From assembly GCA_050123375.1 (NCBI GenBank), contig JASFHF010000048.1, positions 1-12,868 on the forward strand: a DNA stretch of 12,868 nucleotides, given 5' to 3'. Positions within the stretch are counted from its first letter, which is position 1. Every line of letters begins with the position of its first letter. The translations under genes and the position numbers were made by a program. Under the pieces are notes generated by a model. It saw only the letters and a program-made list of their open reading frames with translations, ran no database searches and had not been told where the DNA came from. Source of the DNA: JASFHF01 sp050123375 (GTDB lineage: Bacteria > Pseudomonadota > Gammaproteobacteria > UBA12402). This document shows, in pieces, positions 5,894 through 12,800 of the stretch.

Positions 5894-7192
5894 ATGCAAA
5901 ACTTTTTACAACGTTATTTTAAACTGAAAGAAAATAATACTTCGATTCGTGTGGAATTGATTGCTGCTTTAACTACTTTTGTTACTATGGTATACATTAT
6001 TTTTGTTAATCCAGAAATTTTGTCACAAACTGGAATGAATACCAGTTCTGTTTTTGTTGCGACTTGTTTAGTTGCTGCTGCGGGAAGTTTTTTGGTTGGA
6101 ATTTTAGCTAATTTTCCAATAGCTTTGGCGCCGGGTATGGGGCTTAACGCTTATTTTGTTTATATAATTGCATTGCATGCAGGATATAATTGGCAAGCCG
6201 CGCTCGGTGCGGTTTTTGTAACTGGTATTTTATTTATTTTGTTAGTCATATTTAAAGTATATCGTAAAATTATTGCTGCAATTCCACACACTTTAATTCT
6301 TGGTATTATTATTGGCATGGGGTTGTTGATTGCTTTAGTTGGATTGAAAAATATGCAATTGATAATACATAAACCACATGGTTGGTTTTACTTTGGTTCT
6401 CCACAATTATGGCCAGTGTTATTATTTTTATTCGGCTTGGTTATGATTATAGTGTTACATCGTTTTAAAATATTGGGTGGAATTTTAATCAGCATTTTAA
6501 CCGTAACTGCGCTGAGTTTATTATTTGGTATCAGCAAGTTTCATGGGATAATTTCATTACCACCAAGCATTAAACCAACGTTATTTGCTTTTGATCTACC
6601 TAAATTATTTAATTTAACTGGTTTAGGAATAATTTGTGCTTTTTTTATTGCAGGTTTATTCGATTTTTCTGGTGTAACTATGGGAATTTTAAAACCAACC
6701 AAAATTCCTAAACAGTCTGAATACCAACCAAGATTTACTAAAGCATTATTATCCGACGGTATTGCAACTTTATTGTGTGGTTGTTTTGGTAGTTGTGGAA
6801 CCACAGCGTATCTGGAAAACTCTGCTGGTATTCATGCTGGTGGACGCACTGGTTTAACTGCAGTAATTATTGCAATTTTATTTTTATTGGTGTTATTTTT
6901 TGCGCCGCTAACCAAAACCATTCCTGTGTGTGCTACAGCCGCACCATTGATTTTTATTGGTTATCATATGGCAAAACATATTCTTGAGATCAATTGGTCG
7001 GATTTAACTGACTTTATCCCAACATTGATCATTGCAGCAACTATCCCATATGCTGGTTCTGTTGCTGATGGAGCGGGGGCCGGTTTTATTATGTATATAA
7101 TTTTAAAACTAATTATGCGAAAAACTGCAGATATAAATCCTACATTGATTATATTTGGTTTGATTTTTGTAATTTATTTTATGGGAACTTAA
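5894..7192 (+). CDS. NCS2-family purine permease (AzgA/PbuG-like)
   Basis: A 432-residue nucleobase:cation symporter of the AzgA-like NCS2 branch, which takes up adenine, guanine or hypoxanthine across the inner membrane. The start has the family's ERYFKLKENNT-type opening (QRYFKLKENNTSIRVELIAA) and TTFVTMVYIIFVNP. The substrate-site blocks are ALAPGMGLNAYF (78-88), GLFDFSGVTMGI (254-265) and GTTAYLENSAGIHAGGRTG (302-320), each recognisable against PbuG and AdeP-type proteins. Length is typical. AAAGGAG precedes the ATG and the gap to the ZIP gene is 18 bases, suggesting an operon, although metal and purine uptake have no obvious functional link. Purine salvage by uptake suits a host-dependent bacterium. 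Which purine is carried cannot be told here. Confidence 0.93.
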   Translation: MQNFLQRYFKLKENNTSIRVELIAALTTFVTMVYIIFVNPEILSQTGMNTSSVFVATCLVAAAGSFLVGILANFPIALAPGMGLNAYFVYIIALHAGYNWQAALGAVFVTGILFILLVIFKVYRKIIAAIPHTLILGIIIGMGLLIALVGLKNMQLIIHKPHGWFYFGSPQLWPVLLFLFGLVMIIVLHRFKILGGILISILTVTALSLLFGISKFHGIISLPPSIKPTLFAFDLPKLFNLTGLGIICAFFIAGLFDFSGVTMGILKPTKIPKQSEYQPRFTKALLSDGIATLLCGCFGSCGTTAYLENSAGIHAGGRTGLTAVIIAILFLLVLFFAPLTKTIPVCATAAPLIFIGYHMAKHILEINWSDLTDFIPTLIIAATIPYAGSVADGAGAGFIMYIILKLIMRKTADINPTLIIFGLIFVIYFMGT

Positions 7193-7340
7193 AGTATGAA
7201 ATTGAATTAGAATATAATAATTTACCGCATGAGCCAGAAATCTGGATATTAGAACAAGTATAATGGGAAAGTAATTTTATTAAATTAATTTTTTATATGG
7301 TAACTATAAGAGGTTTTGGGTAGCTATTTTCTCCTCAATT

Positions 7341-8060
7341 CTATGATGTAAAAGATGAAATAATTGATACTACTTCATCAACTGAATGGGCTCGATAATC
7401 TGGCTGCATCTCCCAAAGATCTGGTTTAGCGCCGCTATAACATGCAGCAATATTTACAACACGTAATTGATTATTATCATTGCGTAACATCTTTTCTGCA
7501 TTACGTGCAAATTGTGTGTCTTCGTGATGATCTCCAATATATATAATAGTTCCAGCCGTAGGTACTTTCATTTGCTGCAAACAATACGCAAAACTTTCCG
7601 GATCTGGTTTTGGTTGACTAATTGCTTTAGTGTTGTAACCAACAATGTAATCAAAATAATTTAATAATTGACGTTGCTGCAATTCTTTTTCGATAAGTTG
7701 TTCACAATTTAACGAACAAATACCTTGGGGAATAGGGGGAAGACTGCTAATTAATTGTGGAATTCCATCAAATACTTCTACTGGGGTTTGATTTTTTAAT
7801 TGAAATTCACTCCATAAAGCGCCAGCTTCATTAACTTGTTGCTCGGATAAACCAAAATATTTCTTATAAAAATGGCGCCAATTAGTAGCAGAACATGTAA
7901 TATCTCTATACTTTTCTACGGAGGATAATGCTGACGGCCACTCGTCATTTGAAGTGATGTAATTAAGATGCAGCAGAATTTCCCTAGTTGCCATAAGATT
8001 TTTGTGGGCGCTATCTACTAAAGTACCATCATAATCCCATAATATTGCTGAAACGGTCAT
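7341..8060 (-). CDS. HAD-superfamily hydrolase, phosphoglycolate-phosphatase-like
   Basis: A 239-residue cytoplasmic phosphatase of the haloacid dehalogenase superfamily. Motif I is WDYDGTLVDS (8-17), with nucleophile Asp9 and acid/base Asp11. A helical cap domain follows (about 18-95). Motif II is probably Ser116 in GICSLN, motif III Lys151 in QPKPDPESF, and motif IV GDHHEDTQFA (176-185) with Asp177 and Asp181 binding magnesium. All catalytic positions are filled, so it should be active on a small phosphorylated metabolite; the cap and motifs are closest in style to Gph-like phosphatases, but the substrate is unknown. The start at 8060 has GGAAAG upstream and a good promoter. It is divergent from the deacylase operon and convergent with the NCS2 gene. 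Confidence 0.88.
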   Translation of the reverse strand: MTVSAILWDYDGTLVDSAHKNLMATREILLHLNYITSNDEWPSALSSVEKYRDITCSATNWRHFYKKYFGLSEQQVNEAGALWSEFQLKNQTPVEVFDGIPQLISSLPPIPQGICSLNCEQLIEKELQQRQLLNYFDYIVGYNTKAISQPKPDPESFAYCLQQMKVPTAGTIIYIGDHHEDTQFARNAEKMLRNDNNQLRVVNIAACYSGAKPDLWEMQPDYRAHSVDEVVSIISSFTS

Positions 8061-8090
8061 ATTATCTTTCCAGTATCAATAAAACAGCGT

Positions 8091-8119
8091 ATTTTATCAC
8101 TAATTATATTTAATAACAA
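8091..8119 (-). promoter_or_regulatory. Promoter of the HAD hydrolase gene
   Basis: On the minus strand TTGTTA (8114-8119) and TAAAAT (8091-8096) are 17 bases apart, and TG precedes the -10 at the extended position (TGATAAAAT). It sits about 30 bases before the start codon, the best-formed promoter in this divergent gap. Confidence 0.6.
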
Positions 8120-8124
8120 ATGAG

Positions 8125-8140
8125 ATTTTGGTTCCAAAAT
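8125..8140. promoter_or_regulatory. Palindrome between divergent genes, candidate operator
   Basis: ATTTTGG-TT-CCAAAAT is a perfect 7-bp dyad with a 2-bp centre, six bases upstream of the HAD -35 box and about 50 bases before the deacylase start. Size and position suit a dimeric repressor or activator controlling both directions. No regulator gene is adjacent. Confidence 0.4.
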
Positions 8141-8187
8141 GGAGGAAAAAAATGTATCATTAGGGTTAGCAAAAAAGAGAATTAACT

Positions 8188-9201
8188 ATGAAAAACAAAC
8201 CATTAAACATTTTTAACGCTACCATACAGCCAGGTGAAGTAGCTTCTTTAGCATTTCCGATGCCGGAAATTTCCAGCTATGCGCCAATATATATGCCAAT
8301 CAAAGTTGTTCATGGCAAACAAACTGGTCCTACTTTACTGGTTTTAGCAGCTATTCACGGTGATGAATTAAATGGCACAGAAATAGTAAATCGTCTTCTG
8401 GGGCTTTCTTTGCTAAAAAAACTAACTGGTACTTTAATCATGATTCCTGTATTCAATGTGTATGGATACATTACCAGATCAAGATATTTAACTGATGGTT
8501 TAGAACTTGATAAAGCATTTCCTGGTCGTGCTACCGGTTCACATGCTGCAAGGTTGGCACATTTATTCACTTCAGAAATATTATCTCAAGTAGATTATTG
8601 CATCGATTTAAGAACAGGAGCGATCAATCATAGTAATTTACCACAAATTTATATTAATCCTGAAATCGAACAAAACGAACAATTAGCAAGAGCTTTTAAA
8701 GCACCAGTGATTTGCCATGTAAAAGCAGAAAAAAATACATTGCGTGCAACTGCAAGCAAAAAAAATATTCCATATTTGATTTATGAAGCGGGTGAAGCAT
8801 TACGTTTTGATGAGCGCGCCATCAAGGTTGGTTTAAAAGGAATAACTAATGTATTGCGCCATTTAAAAATGCTTCCAGAATTAAACAAACCAAAACAAAA
8901 AACAGCTACTTCATTTGTCGTCGAAAGCTATAATTGGATAAGAGCGCCGAAGAGCGGCACCGCTTATTCCAATATTAAATTAGGCCAGAAGGTTTCGGAA
9001 AAAGAACAAATAGCTGTTGTTAAAGATCCATTTGGGTCATCTGATAATGTATATGTTCGTGCCCCTCATGATGGCATCATTGTTGGTAAAAATAATCTTC
9101 CATTAGTTCACGAAGGTGAAACTTTATTTCAAATTGCAATCTTTAAAAAAGGAAAAGAAGTCGCAGCCAAACTTAAAGAATGGAAAGAAATTAACGCATA
9201 A
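8188..9201 (+). CDS. Succinylglutamate desuccinylase/aspartoacylase-like deacylase
   Basis: A 337-residue member of the AstE/AspA branch of M14 zinc carboxypeptidases, which remove acyl groups from N-acyl amino acids or related amides. Zinc motif HGDE is at 57-60 (His57, Glu60) and the catalytic glutamate is probably Glu200 in LIYEAGEALRFDE. The C-terminal 85 residues look like the family's beta-barrel domain (APKSGTAY...VRAPHDGIIVG). Several usually invariant positions differ: the third zinc ligand, normally His in DLHT, is Arg142 (DLRTGAINHSNLPQI), and the substrate-binding RRDLNR stretch reads GLELDK (104-109). The enzyme may have altered metal or substrate, or be inactive. The start at 8188 has only a weak AGAGAA upstream. 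Its stop overlaps the next start by one base (TAATG), binding it to two MFS carriers. Confidence 0.85.
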   Translation: MKNKPLNIFNATIQPGEVASLAFPMPEISSYAPIYMPIKVVHGKQTGPTLLVLAAIHGDELNGTEIVNRLLGLSLLKKLTGTLIMIPVFNVYGYITRSRYLTDGLELDKAFPGRATGSHAARLAHLFTSEILSQVDYCIDLRTGAINHSNLPQIYINPEIEQNEQLARAFKAPVICHVKAEKNTLRATASKKNIPYLIYEAGEALRFDERAIKVGLKGITNVLRHLKMLPELNKPKQKTATSFVVESYNWIRAPKSGTAYSNIKLGQKVSEKEQIAVVKDPFGSSDNVYVRAPHDGIIVGKNNLPLVHEGETLFQIAIFKKGKEVAAKLKEWKEINA

Positions 9202-10487
9202 TGCAGCAATCAAATGATAAGATTACAATTCTTGGATGTTTTATTTGGCTTTTAGCCGCTTCATTTTTTTTGTATGAATTCTTTTTGCGTACATTCATTG
9301 GTACGATTGCCGATGAAATTACACGTTCATTACATTTAGGAGCAGAGCAATTATCTTTAATTGGTGCAGCATATTTTATCACCTATGGAGTTATGCAAGC
9401 GTTTGTCGGTGTATTGATTGACTCATTCGGAATTAAAAAATTACTAGCAGCAGCAACGTTTATTTGTGTTGCCGGAGTATTTCTTTTTACTTTTGCACAT
9501 GGATTTATTTTACTATTAATAGCACGTTTATTAATGGGCTTTGGTTCGGCATTTGGTTTTGTGAGCCTGCTAATGTTGTCACTTAATTGGTTTCCGCATA
9601 AACATTTTGGATTTATCGCGGGTCTGTCCCAACTTTTAGGAGCAGTAGGACCTTTGTTGGCTGGTGCACCATTAGTTATTTTACTTGCAAATTTACATGA
9701 TAATTGGCGTGCTGTGTTAGGAGGTATTGGCGTTATAGGCGTATTGATAGGATGTCTGATTTGGATTTTTGTTAGAGATTTTCCAAAAAATATAGATAAC
9801 AAAATTGTTTTTTTAAACAGGGAAAAACCTATACATAAAAAATTAATAAATTTATCCCGCAATATTCAAGCGTGGTTAATAATTATATATGCGACTTTAG
9901 CAAATTCCAGCTTAGCAATATTGGGCATAGTGTGGGGCACAACATATTTAGAAACTCATAATTTATCACAAAAAGATGCAGCTTTAGTATCTTCATTAAT
10001 TTGGGCAGGATATGCGATAGGTTGTCCCGTGCTAGGGTTTATCTCTGATTTTTTGAAACAACGCAAACTACCCATGTTGATATGTGCTTCTCTAGGGTTC
10101 ATCGCAAGTATTTTCACAATTTACACCCCAATTAATAATATATATATTTTTTCTTTAATATTTTTCTGTTTAGGGATCGCAGGATCTGGACAAAGCTTAG
10201 CTTTTGCAATCATGTCAGAACGCATCCGGCCAGAAACTCATGCAACTGGTTTTGGTATAAATAACGGGCTGCTGATGTTATCCACAACGTTATTGATCCC
10301 ATTGTTTGGATTATTTATTGAATTGTCGCAGTCGCATGCCGGTATGAAATATCAGTCAGAAAATTTTATTTTGGGGTTAAGCATGATGCTTGTAATATAT
10401 ATAGTTGCAATTACAATATGTTTCTTTATTAAAGAAACGTATTGCAGACAGCAAACTATTCCGGTTAAATTAGATACGGAAAAATAA
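9201..10487 (+). CDS. MFS transporter, first of a tandem pair
   Basis: A 428-residue inner-membrane carrier with the 12-helix major facilitator layout. Helix 1 is unusual in sequence (CFIWLLAASFFLYEFFLRTFIG, read across 13-34). Motif A in loop 2-3 is GVLIDSFGIKK, and RLLMGFGSAFGF is the TM4 motif B region. A cytoplasmic central loop (about 195-220) divides two six-helix halves, and the C-terminus ends IKETYCRQQ. It starts on the TAATG overlap with the deacylase and ends on another TAATG overlap with the next carrier, so expression is translationally coupled. It aligns with that carrier along its whole length, with 40 of 60 identical residues near the N-terminus. The substrate is probably linked to the deacylase, for example an acylated amino acid; this is inference from gene order. 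Confidence 0.88.
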   Translation: MQQSNDKITILGCFIWLLAASFFLYEFFLRTFIGTIADEITRSLHLGAEQLSLIGAAYFITYGVMQAFVGVLIDSFGIKKLLAAATFICVAGVFLFTFAHGFILLLIARLLMGFGSAFGFVSLLMLSLNWFPHKHFGFIAGLSQLLGAVGPLLAGAPLVILLANLHDNWRAVLGGIGVIGVLIGCLIWIFVRDFPKNIDNKIVFLNREKPIHKKLINLSRNIQAWLIIIYATLANSSLAILGIVWGTTYLETHNLSQKDAALVSSLIWAGYAIGCPVLGFISDFLKQRKLPMLICASLGFIASIFTIYTPINNIYIFSLIFFCLGIAGSGQSLAFAIMSERIRPETHATGFGINNGLLMLSTTLLIPLFGLFIELSQSHAGMKYQSENFILGLSMMLVIYIVAITICFFIKETYCRQQTIPVKLDTEK

Positions 10488-11800
10488 TGAATAATTTTTT
10501 AAACAAAACACAAACAAAAATTTCTTTATTAGGCTGTTTTATTTGGACATTAGCTGCCTTGTTTTTCTTATATGAATTTTTTCTGCGTACTTTTTTAGGA
10601 AGTATTGTTCACGAAATCACAATTGCATTAAAAATTAACGCTGAACAATTGTCATACATAGATGCAGGCTATTATTTAACTTATGGTTTACTACAAATTC
10701 CGGTTGGCATTTTAGTTGATAAATATGGAGCCAGATTATTATTAACCATTTTTAGTTTCGTGTGTGCATTAGGTGTTTTCGTTTTTTGCTTTGCACACGG
10801 CCTTGCTACTGGAATAATAGGGCGATTTTTAATGGGCGCCGGTTCAGCATTTGCTTTTATATGTTTATTAAATTTAACTCTAAACTGGTTTCCGCAAAAA
10901 ATTATGGGATTTATTTTTGGATTAGCTCAATTCTTAGGGGCGATTGGCCCAACAATAGCGGGAGCGCCTTTAGTTATATTATTATATAAAATGCACGATA
11001 ACTGGCGTTTAGTGTTTTTTTTAATTGGACTTGTCGGCATATTGCTTGCCATTCTTATCGGAATATTTGTTCGCAACAAACCAAAATCATTTAAGTTACA
11101 ATTAAAGTTTCTAAGCAAATCATCATCTTTAATGCAAAAATTAATTACGCTTGTGAAAAATCCACAAGCATGGTGGATTGTTCTATATTCAGCAGCAAAT
11201 TATGTAGCGCTCGCTTTTTTAGGAACATTGTGGGGTACCACTTATATAGAAACCAGAGGCATTAGTCACGAAACAGCAGCATTTATTTCGTCAATGGTGT
11301 GGTTTGGATTGGCGTTTGGCTGTCCATTTTTCGGTGCAATTTCAGATATTATTAAACGCAGAAAAACCACTTTAATTGCCAGCGCAATTTTAGGCATGTG
11401 TATGACTCTAGCGATAATATACTGTCCGATAAATAGCAAAATAATATTTGCTTTATTATTCTTTGGATTAGGAGTTGCAGGATCCGGTCAAAGCGTTGCG
11501 TTCACCACAATCGCCGAACACGTTGAAGTAAATTTACATGCTACCGCGCTTGGATTTAACAATGCGGGAATAGCTTTTGCCAACACGATGATGATTCCCT
11601 TAATTACTGCTTTAATTCAGCTGTCATTTCATCAGCATTTCGCAGCCGGCAAACAAATTTATCATCAATCTAATTTTACTCTAAGCTTGTTATCGCTAAC
11701 TACATTATTTTTAATTTCATTAATTGTAGCTATTTTTGGGATCAAAGAAACATTCTGCCGTCAACAAAAAGAGTTTTTTAAATTACGAATCGTGCCTTAA
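10487..11800 (+). CDS. MFS transporter, second of a tandem pair
   Basis: A 437-residue 12-helix MFS carrier and tandem paralogue of the preceding gene. It repeats the same N-terminal block (LGCFIWTLAALFFLYEFF), motif A (GILVDKYGARLLL), TM4 region (RFLMGAGSAFAF), the AGAPLVILL...HDNW stretch and the C-terminal IKETFCRQQ signature. Divergence is greatest in the central loop and in TM2 (YYLTYGLLQIPVG against YFITYGVMQAFVG). The start overlaps the upstream stop by one base, without a separate ribosome binding site, so it is translated by coupling. The duplicates could serve different substrates, or import and export of the deacylase's substrate and product. The structured element at 11861-11997 follows the stop and may end or process the operon transcript. 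Confidence 0.88.
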   Translation: MNNFLNKTQTKISLLGCFIWTLAALFFLYEFFLRTFLGSIVHEITIALKINAEQLSYIDAGYYLTYGLLQIPVGILVDKYGARLLLTIFSFVCALGVFVFCFAHGLATGIIGRFLMGAGSAFAFICLLNLTLNWFPQKIMGFIFGLAQFLGAIGPTIAGAPLVILLYKMHDNWRLVFFLIGLVGILLAILIGIFVRNKPKSFKLQLKFLSKSSSLMQKLITLVKNPQAWWIVLYSAANYVALAFLGTLWGTTYIETRGISHETAAFISSMVWFGLAFGCPFFGAISDIIKRRKTTLIASAILGMCMTLAIIYCPINSKIIFALLFFGLGVAGSGQSVAFTTIAEHVEVNLHATALGFNNAGIAFANTMMIPLITALIQLSFHQHFAAGKQIYHQSNFTLSLLSLTTLFLISLIVAIFGIKETFCRQQKEFFKLRIVP

Positions 11801-11860
11801 AAATAGGGCGGAAGATATAATTAATTTTACACTTTAAACTAATTTTGTATTTGATTGATA

Positions 11861-11997
11861 TTAAATTGAAACTCGCGATTTTACAACCTGTTTGTTTGGT
11901 AAAATCGCGAGTCACCGCGCATCTGCATAACTAAAACAAAACGCAGATCTGGCATGCGCGGTAATCACCACTTGTAAAATCATGAGTTCCAATTTAA
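11861..11997. repeat. Nested inverted-repeat element with alternative pairings
   Basis: Outer arms 11861-11886 and 11972-11997 are 26 bases long and match as reverse complements at 23 of 26 positions, the three differences all being transitions. Inside lie two further hairpins. The first is a perfect 14-bp stem ACTCGCGATTTTAC / GTAAAATCGCGAGT (11871-11884 with 11899-11912). The second is ACCGCGCAT / ATGCGCGGT (11914-11922 with 11954-11962), with inner ATCTGC / GCAGAT (11921-11926 with 11943-11948). The left arm can pair either with 11899-11912 or with the far arm, not both. It separates the MFS operon from the small membrane gene. No transposase-type ends or clear target duplication were found. 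It could be a MITE-like element or a structured RNA. Confidence 0.85.
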
Positions 11998-12042
11998 ACT
12001 TGCAGTATAAATCCGGCTTTTTCATTAGCGAGCGGTATATAT

Positions 12043-12309
12043 ATGCTCAAAAAATATTTAACCAATGCCATAACTTGTGCCGCAACAACATTTTTAGTGG
12101 CTGGGGTGCTAGTATTTATACCATTAATATTTTCAGTTGTTATTCTAATAATTCTAAGCATCTTCTGGCTGTTTTTTAGCACAATTAGCTGGTTAACTGC
12201 AACGATTACAATTATAGCAATAATTGCAGCGATCTTATTTGGTCTACCATTTATTGCTGCTTTAATTGCTGGAACAATAGGGTTCATTTTTACCAGAAAA
12301 CTAAGGTAG
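12043..12309 (+). CDS. Small membrane protein of unknown function
   Basis: An 88-residue, very hydrophobic protein that I do not recognise. It opens with a basic MLKKYLTN and has three likely membrane segments (about 9-26, 28-50 and 54-80, the last rich in Ala, Ile and Gly), ending with TRKLR. Positive charges at both ends and none between fit an inner-membrane protein. The ribosome binding site is weak (GAGCGG-like bases before TATATATATG), so expression is uncertain. It stands alone between the nested inverted repeats and the 16-bp palindrome. Overlapping frames on either strand are longer or similar but lack membrane or family features. A non-coding AT-rich interval giving hydrophobic codons by chance is the main alternative. 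Confidence 0.5.
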   Translation: MLKKYLTNAITCAATTFLVAGVLVFIPLIFSVVILIILSIFWLFFSTISWLTATITIIAIIAAILFGLPFIAALIAGTIGFIFTRKLR

Positions 12310-12326
12310 TGAGTGGAAATACATAC

Positions 12327-12364
12327 ATTCAATGTCCGATAACGGTCATTATCGGACATTGAAT
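12327..12364. repeat. Perfect 16-bp palindrome with 6-bp centre (dif-like geometry)
   Basis: ATTCAATGTCCGATAA (12327-12342) and TTATCGGACATTGAAT (12349-12364) are exact reverse complements around CGGTCA. As RNA this is a strong hairpin just after the small membrane gene and could act as a terminator, though no T-run follows on either strand. As DNA, the inner 28 bases have 11-bp arms ending ATAA and TTAT around a 6-bp centre, the layout of Xer recombination core sites. Confidence 0.9.
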
Positions 12365-12440
12365 ATATCTCATAAATCTGTTAAGATTCAATGATATTTG
12401 GCGGTTTTATCTGGAAATTTGATTAAAATATGCAAAACGG
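12365..12440. other. Short gap before the ncRNA promoter, no feature seen
   Basis: AT-rich sequence without an open frame of useful length, hairpin or recognisable site. The whole non-coding interval from 12310 to 12590 is otherwise accounted for by the palindrome, promoter, short transcript with terminator, and the leader of the 52-codon gene. Confidence 0.5.
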
Positions 12441-12468
12441 TTGACTGCTTAAGTGTGTATACTATAAT
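12441..12468 (+). promoter_or_regulatory. Strong sigma70-type promoter
   Basis: TTGACT (12441-12446) and a consensus TATAAT (12463-12468) are 16 bases apart, the best promoter in the window. Transcription should begin near 12475. The near-perfect inverted repeat GGTTGACT (12439-12446) / AGTTAACC (12471-12478) brackets it, 7 of 8 positions pairing, and may be an operator. Confidence 0.8.
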
Positions 12469-12474
12469 GAAGTT

Positions 12475-12526
12475 AACCAAACCCGCCACGCCTCTCAACG
12501 ATGCGCACCAAGGTGGGTTGTTTTTT
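12475..12526 (+). ncRNA. Short transcript of about 50 nt, small RNA or attenuated leader
   Basis: The interval from the predicted start point to the T-run is only about 52 bases and contains no open frame of note. The strong promoter immediately followed by an intrinsic terminator suggests either an independent small RNA or an attenuator ahead of the 52-codon gene at 12591. The apical loop (ACGCCTCTCAACGATGCGCA) is single-stranded apart from a possible CGC/GCG pair, so it could be a seed or antitermination region. No known RNA family is recognised. Confidence 0.5.
12480..12526 (+). terminator. Intrinsic terminator of the short transcript
   Basis: AACCCGCC (12480-12487) pairs with GGTGGGTT (12512-12519), eight pairs including one G-U, followed by G and six T (12521-12526). 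The loop is large (24 bases), so the hairpin may depend on the inner CGC/GCG pairing. Confidence 0.6.
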
Positions 12527-12567
12527 ATGTGCAAACAAAAATTCTTAAATATTTTTTTTTGAATTCA

Positions 12568-12586
12568 TCCAAAATTGTTTTGGAAG
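12568..12586 (+). promoter_or_regulatory. Hairpin sequestering the ribosome binding site
   Basis: TCCAAAA (12568-12574) pairs with TTTTGGA (12578-12584) around TTG. The ribosome binding site GGAAG (12582-12586) of the gene starting at 12591 overlaps the descending strand, so the hairpin would hide three of its five bases. A seven-pair AT-rich stem could open with temperature or on ligand or RNA binding. Confidence 0.4.
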
Positions 12587-12590
12587 CAAA

Positions 12591-12749
12591 ATGAATATGA
12601 TTGTAAAGCAGGAAATCCTTACACCTGTTGCTATCATCGACAATCTTGAAGAGCTTAAGAATCAAGACCTATTTTCTCACCCTAATTACAATAAATTAAT
12701 ATTTGCACGACAGGATTTTGATCTTGTAAAACAATTTCTATTAAAGTAA
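12591..12749 (+). CDS. Small hypothetical protein, 52 residues
   Basis: ATG at 12591 opens a 52-codon frame with GGAAG five bases upstream, closed at 12747-12749 and followed two bases later by a good intrinsic terminator. The protein (MNMIVKQEILTPVAIIDNLE... ending DLVKQFLLK) is soluble, mixed-charge and without a signal peptide or membrane segment; I do not recognise a family. The terminator, a proper ribosome binding site and the upstream strong promoter make it likely to be real despite its size. A second ATG two codons in (MNM) is too close to matter. It may be regulated by the attenuator at 12480-12526 and the hairpin over its ribosome binding site. It could be a small regulator, an antitoxin-like or an effector-related protein; nothing in the sequence decides. 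Confidence 0.6.
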   Translation: MNMIVKQEILTPVAIIDNLEELKNQDLFSHPNYNKLIFARQDFDLVKQFLLK

Positions 12750-12751
12750 AG

Positions 12752-12781
12752 AAACCACCTTCTAAGAAGGTGGTTTTGTTT
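12752..12781 (+). terminator. Intrinsic terminator after the 52-codon gene
   Basis: AAACCACCTTC (12752-12762) and GAAGGTGGTTT (12766-12776) form a perfect 11-bp stem with a 3-base loop, followed by TGTTT. The A-rich left flank lets it act in both directions. Confidence 0.85.
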
Positions 12782-12800
12782 AGCACCCTAAAAGGGTGCT
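12782..12800. terminator. Second hairpin, possible back-up terminator
   Basis: AGCACCCT (12782-12789) and AGGGTGCT (12793-12800) form a perfect 8-bp stem with an AAA loop, directly after the first terminator. No T-run follows, so it may be a pause or processing hairpin, or serve a gene arriving from the right. Confidence 0.45.

Noticed and set aside
7193..7340. A protein-like open tail (7198-7263, EIELEYNNLPHEPEIWILEQ...) in the -1 frame after the NCS2 gene, perhaps a frameshift extension or gene remnant
   Set aside because: It has no start codon or ribosome binding site, matches no family I know, and the NCS2 protein ends normally at 7192. The rest of the gap holds only AT-rich sequence with no convincing terminator.
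11982..12179. 65-codon plus-strand frame overlapping the small membrane gene
   Set aside because: It begins in the inverted-repeat arm, lacks a ribosome binding site and has no coherent protein character, unlike the membrane-protein frame at 12043.
11994..12359. 121-codon minus-strand frame overlapping the small membrane gene
   Set aside because: It starts inside the 16-bp palindrome, ends inside the nested repeat, and has no family features; it looks like the complement of AT-rich coding sequence.
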